Assembly (NCBI GenBank): GCA_950106755.1
Contig: OX467083.1
Location: 47,568,555-47,632,554, forward strand
Length of the DNA stretch: 64,000 bases
DNA from: Climacium dendroides
Taxonomy: Eukaryota; Streptophyta; Bryopsida; Hypnales; Climaciaceae
Direction: 5' to 3'
In this document: positions 38,108 through 51,381 of the stretch, one piece after another
Layout of the letters: every line of letters starts with the position of its first letter
Numbering within the stretch: position 1 is the first letter of the stretch
Translations under genes and position numbers: made by a program
Notes under the pieces: generated by a model
What the model saw: only the letters and a program-made list of their open reading frames with translations
What the model was told of the DNA's origin: nothing
Database searches by the model: none

Positions 38108-41100
38108 CTAGCTGGGCCGGTATTCAGAATCATTGGAAAGCGTCTGACCTCCCACTTTTTGAAGAGATCTGTACTGAAGACGGACGCTCTCTCCAGTGTC
38201 CAAAGTTCGTACCAAGTACCTATAGACAGGAGGGAATAAGAGGCATGAAAAGAATACGAAAACTATGATCGGCAGAAAAAACTAAGCAAGGAGAAAGAAG
38301 AGAGTTGAGACGTACCAGCCGTTCAGGCATTGGGTCGTAATAACAGCTTCCCGTCCAACAAACCGTTCTGGCGTCCGCTTGTTTCCCTGTAAACAGCAGA
38401 AATATATAACATTGTTAAACTCTCAAACTTCCTGCAGCTTTTTTCTCGTTTTCAAGGTCATTTTCACTTCTTTCTTCTCATATTTTAACGAAATCTTGTA
38501 TTGGAATTTCTTGATAATACCAAAAAGAAGTCAGAATTTGAAACTTTAATCAATGGACTTGATTCTTAAAAATTTCCAGTGCTTCAAATTAGGACTTCAA
38601 AACAACTCTAGTAGACAAATAACGATATGGTAGGGGTCATTTTGTTAACAATAATGGCAGGGGTCCAGACCAATGAAGTTGAAGAAAGTGTAAATAAATG
38701 GCACTAGATTTGAGATATGCGAGTTTCAAAGCCCCCTACGAGGCCATCTGGGGATTTATGGGTTGAGAATAAGGGAAGCCGGACGCTTGGTGACTTAATA
38801 ATAAGTTAGAAGTTGCTTCTGTGGCATGAGTGGATGAATTACCTTGATCATTACTCGATCACTGACAACGAATGGGAATTGTACTCCCTTTACTTTTGCA
38901 GCATCTGCCGCAGCCTGTTCTGGCAACCCAATACTTTCCTGCAAAACAAACATAATTGAAGAATATAATGTGATTCATCTTCAAGTACACAACTTTGGTA
39001 GATACAGCATGAAGTACTCCGTAATAGATATCAACTATCCAATCTGAATCGACTTTGGAAATCGCACAACAGAAAGTCAGAGGTATAAGCTAATATTCTG
39101 CATGAAAATCTTCTTAAATTCTGCTTGAACTCGAAAAGCCAATCCTAAGCCTTCTCCTCAAAAGAATCTCGCAGATGATGCCCAGAGTAGCCAAAATGAC
39201 AGCACTAGAGAGGTAATGCTCTAGCAGGAAACAGCATTCAATACCTGAACCGTATCCCTTCTCCTCTTGGCAGACCTTAGGCTTAGATTACCATTCATCT
39301 CTTCTTCACGTTTGAACGCTTGTACAACCATGCGTAGCGCTATTCTCACAAACACAAAATCATTTTTAATACACCGACTCTTTCAAGTCAAACAGACAAG
39401 TCAATGACATAAAACTGCAATACAAAATTGCCACAATGAAAACGGAATGTCAAGTCATACCGTAATTTGGGGCCATTGCTTCTGTTCGAACTGAAGCACC
39501 ACATATGATGCACACACTCTGCCACACGATCCCATACGTCATGCTTAGACAGGCGCCAAAAAGAAACTATTCTAGCAGTTTAATCGAAGTTAGTGTATAC
39601 ACCGCCAAAATCCTCTTGAAAGAGAAGCTAACTGAAAAATAGAAAAATTCATTTGAAATCACAAGTCAATCTGTCATTAACAATACGGATCATGCTGAAT
39701 TGTCAGAAAATAGCATCATCAACAGAATCACAGTGCAGCAGGTAAAAGCTTGAAGCTTACAGTTTCCATTACTCGTCTTCGTCCAGCGTTCCCTACGGAA
39801 TGACCACATGATATAATCATGGCATCATCCATGAGTGCACCCCTGAAAGAAAGCACGGCCTCATCAGCATTCATGTTCTTCTCCTTCGAAGTATCGTAAA
39901 AACAAATCGAACTTCGTCCTGAAAACTAGGACCATGTAAAGCTGCAGTAGTTGAGGAAGAGAAACAAAAAATCAACGCAATGACTACCAAGATGAGGCGA
40001 TGAAAATGACCACAAAACAAATAGCTTCATAAGGAGGGGCACTGATTATGGCCAGACTCAAAATCGCACTAAAGTCTTAGAAAACAGGAATATAAGGATT
40101 CCGAGGATCTAGAGCATCCAAACATCGTTTCAAAGGTCAATTTTCAGATCATCTACCAGTATAACTTTGAACCTCAGTGTCTTTTGCGTGCAGTATCCAA
40201 ATAAAACGCAATCTTCGGTGCGTTCGTACCCTCTTTCGTTTGCTACCAAGAACATATCAAAACTTGAACAGTCTAAAATCATGAACTATGCTCACCTCCC
40301 AAAATGGCAATTTTGGGCGTCCCTAGCCTAGTTCCACAGGGGGAACAATTTCCATTCAACGAATTGATCGATGAGAAAAAAAAGAACAAGATAAGAGGGG
40401 ACCAAGAGGGGCACCAAGAGAACTTACGTGAAAGGGTCTGAAAGAATACGCCGCAGCGAAGATTCCGCAGTGGACTGAGGATCCGCCATGCGCCGCGAAG
40501 CGGCTTCCGCCGCAGCCTTGTTGATCCCATTGTTCGGCGGAGTTTGTGTATTCAAAAGGGTGGTGTAGTAATTGTCGACGTCGGTGGTTTGCAACTGCTC
40601 GTGAAGAGGAGTTCCGGAGGCCACAATTCGGCTGGACGGCTCTTGCAACGACGACGACGTCGTCGTCGTCGTCGTCGTCGTCACCACGGCCAACGATTCT
40701 CGCGTGACGATGTTATCCCGGGACAAGTCGCCATCTCGCGTGAGGGAATACGACGCTGCAGCGGCGGAGGCGGACGCAATCACAACTCCGTTCTCCGAGG
40801 GGTTTCCGTCCGCATGAGGGGCGGCGTTCGAGGGCGACGAGAACGAGTTCAGGAACGGAATGGTGGACGACGGAGACTGAAACATCCCAAACGGGGAGTT
40901 GCTGCTGGTGCCCGCAGTCCCAATCGCCGCGGCTTTCAATGTGGCCCGGTCTCGCTCGGCGATGTTGCGAGGAAATGAGTGCTCGGGCCGAATCTCCAGG
41001 CCTGAGTGCGCCAGCGGCACACCACTCACGCCTTCCACCACCTAACACCAATACATAGAAGGTAGAGACTCCATTAACCATAGAGAACATTAGAGTCTTC

Positions 41101-42208
41101 ATTGACAATACAGGTGAGCTTTGTTATGTGCTCAGCGTGAAAATACTTAATCTATTGACATTCCGATTTTTGCAACTAACTTTCATACAAAATCAATGAG
41201 CAAACTTTTAGATGGTGCAAGTTTCACGATTGTTGTAGGGAAAGTATATAAGGTTCACCTGTGTGGGAAAAGGGACCTCTGCCTTCCTGTATGGTCAATG
41301 GAGACTTTTTATCACTTGTATAAAATTCATGCTAATGTCTTTGAAGAATGTTACAACTGGGTTTGAATGTGATATTGCAAAAGGATATCTAGATTATGGT
41401 ATTGTACAATGTAATATTAATAACGGTACATTGAATCCTTGTGATAATACATAAAACGTATATAACGCATGTAACACGCATAAAACCATAAGCACACATT
41501 TGTCATAACATCACATGGTTTGTGAAAATGTCACGAGGTTTGAGATGTGCAGGCGTAGATGTAGGTTTTAGATCGCATATGGAAGTGGAATGGACACATA
41601 ATAATTTCGCTGTTAAGTTGGTGTATGAATTGCAACAAGAATAGTCTCATTTGAATACCTGAAAAAAAAGAGGAAAGGCAGTGATTTCTGTTTGCTCTTG
41701 AAAGAGAAGCTCACGGTGTTACCTGTGGATCCGTGACTCCCTCCGGGTCTTCCTTGTCGTCGTCGTCGTCATTTTCCACCATGTCTTCGTCGTCTTCGTC
41801 GTCTTCATCCTCGTCGTCTTCGTCTTCCTCGTCTTCCGACCCGTCGCTCCGGGAACTCTCACTCACACTCAAGTCGCGGCCAGTCGCGACTTCGTACTCG
41901 GACTCTACTACCCGGCCACCACTCTCTTGTCCCCATTCCGGTTGCTTGTACACGTTGCCGCGTTGTTGATCGACAACTGCGACGTCGCCAGTCGCTTGCT
42001 GCTGTTCCATGGGCGGATAATGGTCTCGATAGTTGATGTCCAGGGTGGCGTCCGTGCCGAGCTTGCTTGGGTCCCCAAAACCCTGTTGAAACGGCCCCCG
42101 CTTGTGACCATATGCTCCTCCTTGGCCGAAGGGATCGGTGACTTGCTGCTGCGGGGCGATCCACCCCCGCGCCTCCGGATTTGGCCCTATTTGCCCTCCT
42201 CCTACCAT
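38108..42208 (-). CDS. PUB62/PUB63-like U-box protein
   Basis: Probable E3 ubiquitin ligase; a U-box recruits E2 enzymes without zinc. Exons (minus): 42208-41723, 41041-40428, 39842-39761, 39518-39461, 39339-39245, 38938-38843, 38386-38316, 38219-38108, giving 537 residues with all GT-AG introns in phase. The start is MVGGGQIGPNPEARGW. A strongly acidic Asp/Glu tract lies near residues 125-155 and a poly-Thr run near 283-290. The U-box spans about 358-430: LRRILSDPFTGALMDDAM, ISCGHS, CIICG, MAPNYALRMVVQAF. The C-terminal module ERFVGREAVITTQCLNGWY...LQYRSLQK is typical of Arabidopsis PUB62/63, as is the overall length. The stop TAG is at 38110-38108. Exon joins are inferred; the U-box and tail assignments are firm, the biological role is not. 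Confidence 0.9.
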
Positions 42209-43450
42209 ATCTAGGGTTTCAGGTCCCTAATACTCCATCCTCTTCCTCCAATGAAATCCGAACCATGAAAGCTTGGCAGGGATTGCTCGTCGTCTATGTC
42301 AACCCGATGATGCCGCCATGTGTCCTGCTGCGAAAGAATCATATATCTGCATCGCCCGCAGACATGACATAGGTTCACCCGATGGAGAGAGACGCACATG
42401 CAGCAGTTGGCTTGATCTCTGACACATGCAGCACAATTAATAAAATCAGATTTACAAGGCATTGTACGAGAAAAATCCTTGTGGTCCGAAATTTTGAGGA
42501 CACTCATCGAATACGTAAAAAGCAGAAAAACACTTCTCGCTTAAGAAAACGAGAAAATCAATAAGAAGTGGTGAAAGTACAGGTACAGACTCTGTTCCAT
42601 AGCATGCTTCTTGGCACCGAATCCCTATTCCTAAACAGTCAAGCTTCCTTCAGCAAAACGAGAAGGAATACGAACTGCTGCGATTGGAAGATTGAAACGA
42701 CAGTGGGACGTAACGACCCCGTAACCTAATGCCATATGGTCCCTCTAACCCTGGAAAATGCGAGCATTTCCGCCATCGCAAAAATACGTGTCAAGGAGTC
42801 ACTTGAAAGAAAGAACGGAACCACTTTCTACCATTGCTCCCCCAGTCTATGGCTGCAGAAATTCCAGTGGTCAACACGCTTCTCAGAGAGACGCAGAAAG
42901 ACCCGCAACTGAGAATTTTCAACCGACAGAAAAAGCAATATTACTTCGAACAACATAATGTACGACGGGGAACTCCATTTCGAACTACAATGAGCACAAG
43001 AAAGCATCAACCAACACCTTCTCGCTCACAAGTCCCACAGTCACCAAACTGCTCACATTGAAAATCATCATTTGAGAAAGAATAGACGTACTCACCAAAA
43101 AATGACCGCGGTATTCACCAATGCTCTAGAGTCCGGGAGTTGTAAGTTACTCACACATCGCGTAACGACCTCCATCGCCATCGCCAAAACGATCGCCACG
43201 AAAGATGCAGAAGATGCAAAATAGTGAGGAACCCAGCAAAATTTGAAGTGGGAGAAGTGACAGATAGGGGCGGGATTCGAGTAGAGAGGTGAAGAAGAGT
43301 GCGAATTGCGCGAGATTTGGGTGGATGCTCTGAGTCCGGAAACCACGACGACGACGATGATGACGCTGAAGCAGCAAAAGGGGAGAGAGAGAGACGAGGA
43401 GGGCGCGGCAGGAGTTTCTGAAGGTATCTACGTATTTTCTTCCCTGTAGT
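42209..43450 (-). promoter_or_regulatory. Upstream region and possible non-coding leader exon of the U-box gene
   Basis: A second GC-richer block (about 43155-43440, minus) looks like a plant 5' leader. It is CT-rich near 43390-43440, and CGATGT|gtgagt at 43155 gives a good donor. Spliced to an acceptor just before 42208 (for example ccctag near 42211) it would give a leader with upstream ATGs in the first exon (ATGGCGATGG near 43190). No TATA box is evident. 42210-43090 itself shows no coding gene. Confidence 0.35.
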
Positions 43451-43549
43451 GTACGAGTATAACTGCCGCTTAGTGGCCGTATAGGTACGCTTCAATAGGT
43501 TTTCGGCGCTTGCGCTTTTGGTACTTTCCTTCGGTGAAATTAGTTTGGT

Positions 43550-43927
43550 ACTAAGGTAGAACTACCCATTACCATACAGATTTGCTATCTAGGTACTTTG
43601 GAGAAGCTATTTATGAGCTCTCATATTTTTCAGAGATTGAATTGTTTGAGAGAAGTCAATTGCAAAAAAATGAAGACATTCTGACAAGAATTGAATTTTT
43701 TGTGATTTTTCAAAGCTGAAATGTAAAACTGTGAGTAGACCCTTAGTAAAGCATGACCAAACCATTGTTGAAGCGTGGGCTGATGTGTCCGCTCCCCAGT
43801 GCATTGCCATCATGATCATGGATGAGTAAAATTGTGGTAATAAGATGGGCCAGTGACGGAAATGGAAGGAACCTGTAGGTGGGGGAATTGGGTAAATGGT
43901 GGTAATGGGTAGTTCTTCCTTACTAGT
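43550..43927. mobile_element. MITE-like element A (about 378 bp)
   Basis: The left end is ACTAAGGTAGAACTACCC. The reverse complement of the right end is ACTAGTAAGGAAGAACTACCC, and both continue ATTACCA. No coding capacity. The target duplication is not clear. Confidence 0.65.
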
Positions 43928-43953
43928 AAATCAATTTATCTACATTCAATGTT

Positions 43954-44424
43954 ACTAAGGTAAAACAACCCATTGTGCTCAGAATGAGGGGTTTGACATC
44001 ATCTTGTTGCTGAAATTTTTCAATTTTTTTCCCACAGTAGTACAAGTGTGAGAAACAACAAGTGCAATTGAAATTATATTTTTTTGACAAAGCATAAATT
44101 TGCTAAGAATTTTTGAAGTGTTTAGTTCAAAAGAATCTGTAGACTACCCCAAAACCAACAACATCTGAATCCATAATGCTTATCTTACTCACCTAAAGCA
44201 GTTATAATATTTTCTAACATGAAAAACCTAAAAAATCAAATCTTACAAAAAAAAGTTACACTAAAAAGTTACAAGCTCCTAAAAAGGTTACTAATCACTC
44301 CATCACTGTCATGTAAGACATCAATGGTGGCCCAAATCTTACAAACTAGAAGAAATCCATAACAAGTCATTTCCTAGGTGACCGCAATAAGTCATTTGCC
44401 CGCAATGGGTTGTTTTACCTTAGT
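43954..44424. mobile_element. MITE-like element B (about 471 bp)
   Basis: Nearly perfect terminal inverted repeats of 22 bp begin ACTAAGGTAAAACAACCC and continue ATTG. It lies 26 bp from element A and has related ends, so the two are members of one family. The interior carries repeated AAGTCATTTGCC/AAGTCATTTCC. No coding capacity. Confidence 0.75.
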
Positions 44425-45087
44425 GTGCCCTATGCCGTTGCCACAATCAAAACAAAAGTAAATGTAATTTTCTAATTTTTTGGTTTATAGAAACTTCAAA
44501 ACTTCAATAACTTTCTCACTATAGGTTCAAACACCATGCAACAAAGCCCGTGCACCCCTCCTCACCAAGGGCTTTCCAACAGTACTAAAAACACGAGTAG
44601 GGGACACACAATCTGGGAGATCTCAACATAATAAACAAAACAAACAAAACAAATAGCCAAATTTAAGGTATGGACTAGTGTGTCTAGGGAGATCTCAACA
44701 TAACAAACAAAACAAACAAAACAAATAGCCAAACTTAAGGTATGGACTAGTGTGTCCAAGAGATCTCAATATAACAAACAAACTTAAGGTATGGATTAGT
44801 GTGTTCTATACCGTTGCTACAATCAACATAACAGTAAAAGTAATTTTTTTAGTTTTTTAGTTCAATAAAAATTTCAAAATTCAATAACTTTTACATCGTA
44901 CATTCAAATGCCACAAAACAAAGCCTGTGCACCTTTCCTTGTTGAGAGCTTTCCGATGGTACCAAGAATGCAAGCAGGGAATGCCAAGAGCTTTTCGATG
45001 GTACCAAGAATGCAAGTAAGGGACACACGGTCTAGGAGATCTCAATGTAACAAACAAAACAAATAGCCAAATTTAAGGTATGGATTA
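44422..45087. repeat. Dispersed repeat family, two copies
   Basis: Copies start at 44422 and 44798 with AGTGTG, then CCGTTGC-ACAATCAA, AAAAGTAA, TTCAAAATTCAATAACTTTT-type sequence, AAAGCCTGTGCACC, GAGATCTCAA, (ACAAACAAA)n and AAGGTATGGA. A partial tandem extra unit (about 44690-44790) lies between them. Two further copies are at 55776 and 56078. Confidence 0.7.
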
Positions 45088-48000
45088 TAATCCATCTAAT
45101 TGTACACACAAACTTTGTTAGATAAAAATTGATCTTAATAGACAAAATGTTCTAGATTAAGTTTTAAAAACAACATTTTTTTAAACTTATTTTGAGTTGT
45201 AAGTGGAATGTGATGCATTCTTATTGTCCTAAAAATTCCAGTTTCAAATAAGTTTTCAAAATGTAATTGTGGCACTTTGAAAAGTGGGATTTGCAATGGA
45301 GCACCATTGGGCATTCATTTTTGCATTTCCCACGTTATGTATTCTTCCTCATGTCTTCCCGCGTTGTATTGTTGTCTCCATATTGGCTAGAAGCTTCAAT
45401 TGTGTATAGTAGTAAGTATGATGTGAAGATTTCGTTGTGTATAGTAGGCATAATGTGCGCATTGGCACAACCATATACAATACTAGGTACGATGCACAAA
45501 TCTTGTAACGTAATGGTCCAATGGAGACTAAGGCCCCCCATTTTTTATTTTTTAAAATAATGGTGTAAATTAAGAAACAAGAAGAAATTAGCAAGTGAAT
45601 CAGTTCCGTTCAAATGGATGAGGCTCTCCATTTCATGTAGTCACTATGCATATTGGATGGGCCCTCCCTCTACATTAGTAGAAAATGATTATTGGTTTCA
45701 TTATGCAAGCCCTTTTTTCGCATCAATCCAAAAAGATCATTTTGGAATAAGAAATTCATGCCAACTAAAAAATCATTTTGGGGATGGAAGAAGTACTTCA
45801 AAATGATTTGTTTGTTTCTAAATGTAAGGTACAATTTTTCATTTTTTGTAGCCCATTTTATTTATTTCTATAAAATTTTGTATATATTTTTTTCTTTAGA
45901 TGAATATAATGTAAATTTTGTCTAATCAACAAAATCCAAGGAAAGTAATATAGGGGGGTAATTCTTAAAAATAGGTCAATAAGTCTACCGTATTGTAACT
46001 AGGGTCACTTGTTTCGTATTTTGGATATTTATCTACTTGGTTTTAAGGTTTATTATGAAAAATGAAATAAAAGAACCTACACTCAATGTCAAATCATCTC
46101 AGTTCATTACCAATGCTATATATATAAGACACAACGGATGTCGTTCCAATCCTATTTAGTGGTTGGCTTGTGTCAAATCATCTTGTCAAATATTCTTGTG
46201 TTGATCAATTTGTCATGCAAAATGTAATCAAAATACCAATTTATATACCTTGAATTATAATAAATTTTTAGGGAAATAATTTTTTAATTAAATCCTCTTT
46301 ATTTTCTTCTAGTTTAGGCTATGCTAAGTTACTAGCCTAGTTGCTAATTAAATGCAAATATCAAAACTGTATTTTCTATCAAATTGTCTAGTATGCAAGT
46401 CATGAAGGGTTTGTACACATTCCTGGTTTATTTGATTTAATCTTTACGTCTGCCCATTCACTCCATCTTCTTTTTAATCAATTTGGCTTTTCTTTAATTG
46501 AATGGAATTGAGTCAAATTGTCTGGATACTAAATTGAGATTCTACTTGGTATTTGCAAGGCGGGTAGGATGACGGATAATTTTGGCAACTTGTTTAATCG
46601 ACTGAGGACATATTTTCTATTGACTTATCAATACACTAGATCACCAAATTCAAACTTAATAATTCTTCAACAAATCCCAACTAATAGACTTTGCATTATC
46701 TATACAATTCATCTTTAACTCACATACTCAGTTAATTCAACACTTTGCAAAACTCTCTTGAATATACTTTGACAAATTATCTAAAGACACAAACCACAAG
46801 GAATAATGTATGGGGAGTATTGTCATTTAGTTACAAGTTAGCCGGTTGAAATCAAAAATTGTCGAATTGATTTCAAAATCTTCAGAAAAAAATCGATCAT
46901 TTAAGAGGAAAATCATAAAATATTCTCTATTTTTTAAAGGCCTGCCTGAGAGAATGCTTCAAACAACCGGTTGGTCCAAGAAAATGTAGGATTTTACTAG
47001 CCAATTAAGCTAAAAATCTCCCCGGACTGAGACAAGGAATATAATGTACAATACAATTTGGCCTTCAAACAAGCATATACACTAATTGACTCAAACAATA
47101 TCTTGGCCCAACATGCATACAAACCATTTGAATGAAATTATATACAATTACACTTGATTATATTTTGTAAGGATCCCATTGGACTTTTATAATATAATTT
47201 GACACGGCCACCATGGCTACCATTCAACGTTCATTTGTCTGCTTAGTCTCTTATACTACTTACTATAACACGCTATGCCAATTCACTCATCAAATTGATG
47301 CACACAATTTATGTAAAGAGTGTTAAAATTAACAATCAATTCACAACCCATACAACATCAATTCAAATTCTCAAATCCGAATTCAATCTGGCTACCCGCC
47401 AATTTAATCACTCACAAAAAAGTAATACAATTTTAGTCAATTAGATTCAGAATCCTTCACATACACAATTATCATCAACTAGCTGGAAATAAACTCAAGA
47501 TAATTAGAACAACAAGTATTCACTCAACAAATTGCTTCATAGTTCAGAATAAGTTTTGGTTCACACAATTTCAACTTTATTGAACTCACATATGCAATGA
47601 CAACTAATTAGAAATTCTACAATCGACAATTAGCTCACTCAAGCAATATTTCAATTTATCACACTCAATTGGAATAACCTCCGTTACTCAAATAATTCCA
47701 ATTTACAATTTTTCCCTCGGCAAATTGTATTCATAGTTACAACTTGACTTAGTTTTTAGAGTTGTATCTCACCAAATTGACTCACTTACATACACAAATA
47801 GTCACAGACAAATAAACTTCACACACACTCATACAACACCATCTCAAACTTAAGGACAGACGGATTATTAACAAATATCATATTGATTCAATGCCTTCAT
47901 CGCTACATACTATAATCGCATAGATTATGTGCATTTCTACGCACTAAATCAGTGTGAAAACAATGAATATCAATAGCGTACAGTTTATGTACTTTAACTA

Positions 48001-48189
48001 TACGATTGATGTGTAGTTTTGACACATAGATTTCAAATCCTATTAATTCACATATTCTAACTCATATAAGAATAACTAAGACTCAATAAGGAACATTGCC
48101 AAGTTCATTTTGATATATAAAACATCAAAAATTGAAGACAAGTAAACGTAATAGACAACAAATGATATAATTATGATTTAAAGTCATCA
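45088..48189. other. AT-rich intergenic DNA
   Basis: No gene recognised. Between about 46500 and 47800 the sequence is unusually rich in CAATT/AATTG words (ACTAATTGACTCA, CAATTCACTCATC, CAAATTGATGC), a loose echo of the motif series at 58.6-60.4 kb. Short frames (45267-45560, 45618-45806) have no family features. Confidence 0.5.
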
Positions 48190-49058
48190 TCATACTACTA
48201 AAATCATAACTCCCTCTGTAATATCACAAATGCTAGCATTAATATTAGGGGCTCGTGCTTGCTATGCTACGCATTCATTGTATCACATATTAGTAAAATT
48301 TTGATATATTTGAATAAAATACATGATAATGATTTCAATAAATCTTTAAAATAATTATTTTAAATATTTTGTAAAAATATTTTCAATTATGCATGTATAG
48401 AAATCGTATTTTCACACAATGTGATATTACAGAAATAGAGTAGCAGTTTGCAATTACTTTTGTAATATCACTTTTTATGAAAGGTGATATTATAGAAATA
48501 ATATAGTTGTTGCAATTAAGGTGATATTAAAGAGGATCTATAGGATGATATTATTGAGGTAGCAAATCCATTGCTTTTCTTGGCTTTACACTTCTTTGCA
48601 CTTCTATGATTTTGTGCTTTTGTGAGCTTTGAACTTTCATGATTTCAATTTTCTATTGCTACTACCAAATGATTTTGAGAAATTTATTCAATTGAAGTGA
48701 TTTTGGATTCTACAACAATTAAGTTGTTTACAAAGTTTTTGAAATTTATAAGTGTTTTTCTTTTCAATTCTTCAATTTGGGTTGCCATTTTTTGTAACAA
48801 TGGAGTCAAATTTCTATTGCATTTTGATGTATGTGTATCTTTTATAGTATTTACCATTGCATATGTTTCATTCATCATTCAATAAATTTCAATTGCACAT
48901 TTCAATATATGCTTAATTATAAAAAACATTATACAAAGATTTTAGTCATTTTTATTTGAAGATTTATTGAAATTTTTGTCCTGCATTCTATCTAATACAT
49001 AAAAATTCTTATAAAATTCTAATGATGAATGCGTAGCATAGCAAGCGCCAACTGCTAG
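48190..49058 (+). mobile_element. Helitron-like non-autonomous element, 869 bp
   Basis: Starts TCATACTACTAAAATC after A and ends CAACTGCTAG before T. A 22-bp sequence at 48257-48278 recurs as its exact inverse complement at 49025-49046, just before the 3' end. Between them are several GTGATATTA-type words. No Rep/helicase frame, so movement would need a partner. Confidence 0.8.
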
Positions 49059-51381
49059 TTGTCTTTAAAAACTCAGCTTGAGTTTACTTAACCCTCAAAG
49101 TCCCACACAACATTTTTTGGCATTATAGATATTTTGTGTAGCTTATTACAAATGGAATTTTTATTTTTTTCTTTGAAATTTTCACACAACATGTGGCCAA
49201 GGAGTACCTTTAAGACCCAATAATTTTCATAACTTTTGACTAAATGGTTTAAAAGCTATTGCATAATATGTCATTTTTTTTAGGCTAGGGAGTTCAAGCC
49301 AATCTAAAAACAATCAGTTTTTTAAGAATCAAAAGTTAAAATTGGTTCTTTAAACTTGTATATACATGAAAAGTTGTGAATCATTCCATTTTTATTAATG
49401 AGATGAAAGTTATGAGGAGTTTTAGTTGTGGATAATTTGTGGGTAGTTGTTTATATTTTTTATTATAACATTACAACCATTGGAATTCTCATTTTTCATA
49501 ATTAAATTCTTATCACTTTAGTATTCTAGATCAATCTCTACTTCTTTCTTCTCACTATTTATTCCCTATATGTTGTACAATTCCGAATGATCTAATTTTT
49601 CAAGCATATAGCTAACCTGCCTAGAAGAATGAATTTAAAGATGTACCACCATTTTGGACATTTTTTCATACAAATGTGACCTTGTGAAGTGCAATTGCCG
49701 AGATTTTCATAGAGCCAAAAAAGGGGGGTTATCACTTCAAATGCAAATATCTTGCAATCTACATGGTGAAAATTTTGGAAATTTTTTTCCACATTTTATC
49801 AAACTAGCGTACTACAAGATCCTACAATTACATGTGTCTAAAAATATTTTTAAATAATGATACTTGTACTAGAAATGGCAGTTTTGGAGTAGTTTTGGTG
49901 AAAACATAATCAAAAACCTTTAGTAGTTAATTAAAAAAAACAATTCAAATTGCAAGAGACAGAGTTCTTAACTCCTAAATTCCCAAGAGTCCTCTCAACA
50001 AAGTCTTTGGACTTTGAGTAAGTACTTATAATCTCAAAATTTGGCAAGATTTTTAGAAATTTTCTTCAAGGTAGGAAAACTAGTTAACTTTCTAGGAATA
50101 TAATTTTTTTAATTTCAATTGATGCCCCAAAGCAATTATTATGCCATTATAATTTCAAAACAAATAAAGACAAATAGCAAAAAATAAATTTAAAAAATGA
50201 TTTGGAAGTTACAAAGCTTCTTGTTTTGCAAGAAATCTTAGCAAACTCTTGAAAAAATAATGTATTGGATCCATTTATGAACTCAATTTTAATAGTTTCT
50301 CACAATAAAAGTTGCACATGGTTTAGTTTGCTTCTAGAACAATCTCAGTCATTATTGAAATTAATGTGTTTCAATTCTACTTTAGAGCTATCAAAATTTT
50401 TGTTTTTCCTTCTATTGCCTACCTACTTTGATTTAACAATTCTTCAAAGAATAAAAATTATAAGGGTGGAGGTGATTTTTTTTCCAAATTCTCAATTCAA
50501 TTCTTCAATATAAAAAATTTAAATTCACAATCTATAATATATATTAAGAGGATTCAAAGCCTTATAATCTAGTTAGCTAGGAGCAAAAAAACTAGTTTTC
50601 TTCACTTTAAACACATATCTTGTGATTAATATGATCAAGGATTCTAAAATTTCTTCTAGCCATTTTCATACTATACTAGTGCAAGTTTTTGTGATTGAAT
50701 GTGGAAAAGAAAAAAATGTTTAAATTTTTGTTGTTTGCATTGAAAATGATTATTGAGTGGTTTTTGATTAAAAAATGACCTTGGGACTTTAGGGGCTAAA
50801 GCCACTAGTATATTTCATCCTTTGCATTATAACATAATAATATTTCTTTAGGATTTTCTTTCAATAATTTGTGTTACATTTTGTTAAAATTTGTTGAAAC
50901 TTGTTAAAACATGTCATATTTAACAATTTTTAGAAGGTATTAACAAAATTTTGTCAAATAAATCATGTTAAATTTCTTGTTTGCTTCTTGCACTATGGAT
51001 TTGTAGTGAGAATAGAAATTGGTGCCACAAAACAACAATTTCAACCAATTCATAGAAAAAACAGACTCTAGCAATTCTGATTTCAATTCTTCTACCAATG
51101 TTGTCCAATCACAAAAATGAATAAATCAAGTAAAATATGAGCATTTGAAAAACTGAGAAGATATAACAATATCACCTATCCATAAATCGATGAGGTACAA
51201 TTGCTTATTTTTAATATTTCAATCATGTCAAAAGGTTCATTTTAAAGATATCTCTCTAAAAAAATATAATCTTTGCTTCATTTTAACATTCAAAACCTAG
51301 AAATAAATTTCAACTCCAAACAATAACAATATTTTTTGATCAAGTCAATTGATTAAAAATTTGAACTTTGTTTTTTTATAA
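49059..51381. other. AT-rich DNA, possible old terminal-repeat element at 49086-50805
   Basis: TTAACCCTCAAAGTCCCA near 49088 and its approximate inverse TGGGACTTTAGGGGCTAAAG near 50785 could be decayed terminal inverted repeats of a 1.7-kb element. The block 49960-50240 is also related to 63680-64000 (shared TATAATCTCAA, AGGAATATAATTTTT, CTTCTTGTTT). No gene is seen. Confidence 0.35.

Noticed and set aside
41733..41969. Poly-Ser frame on the plus strand
   Set aside because: Antisense of the Asp/Glu tract in exon 1 of the U-box gene.
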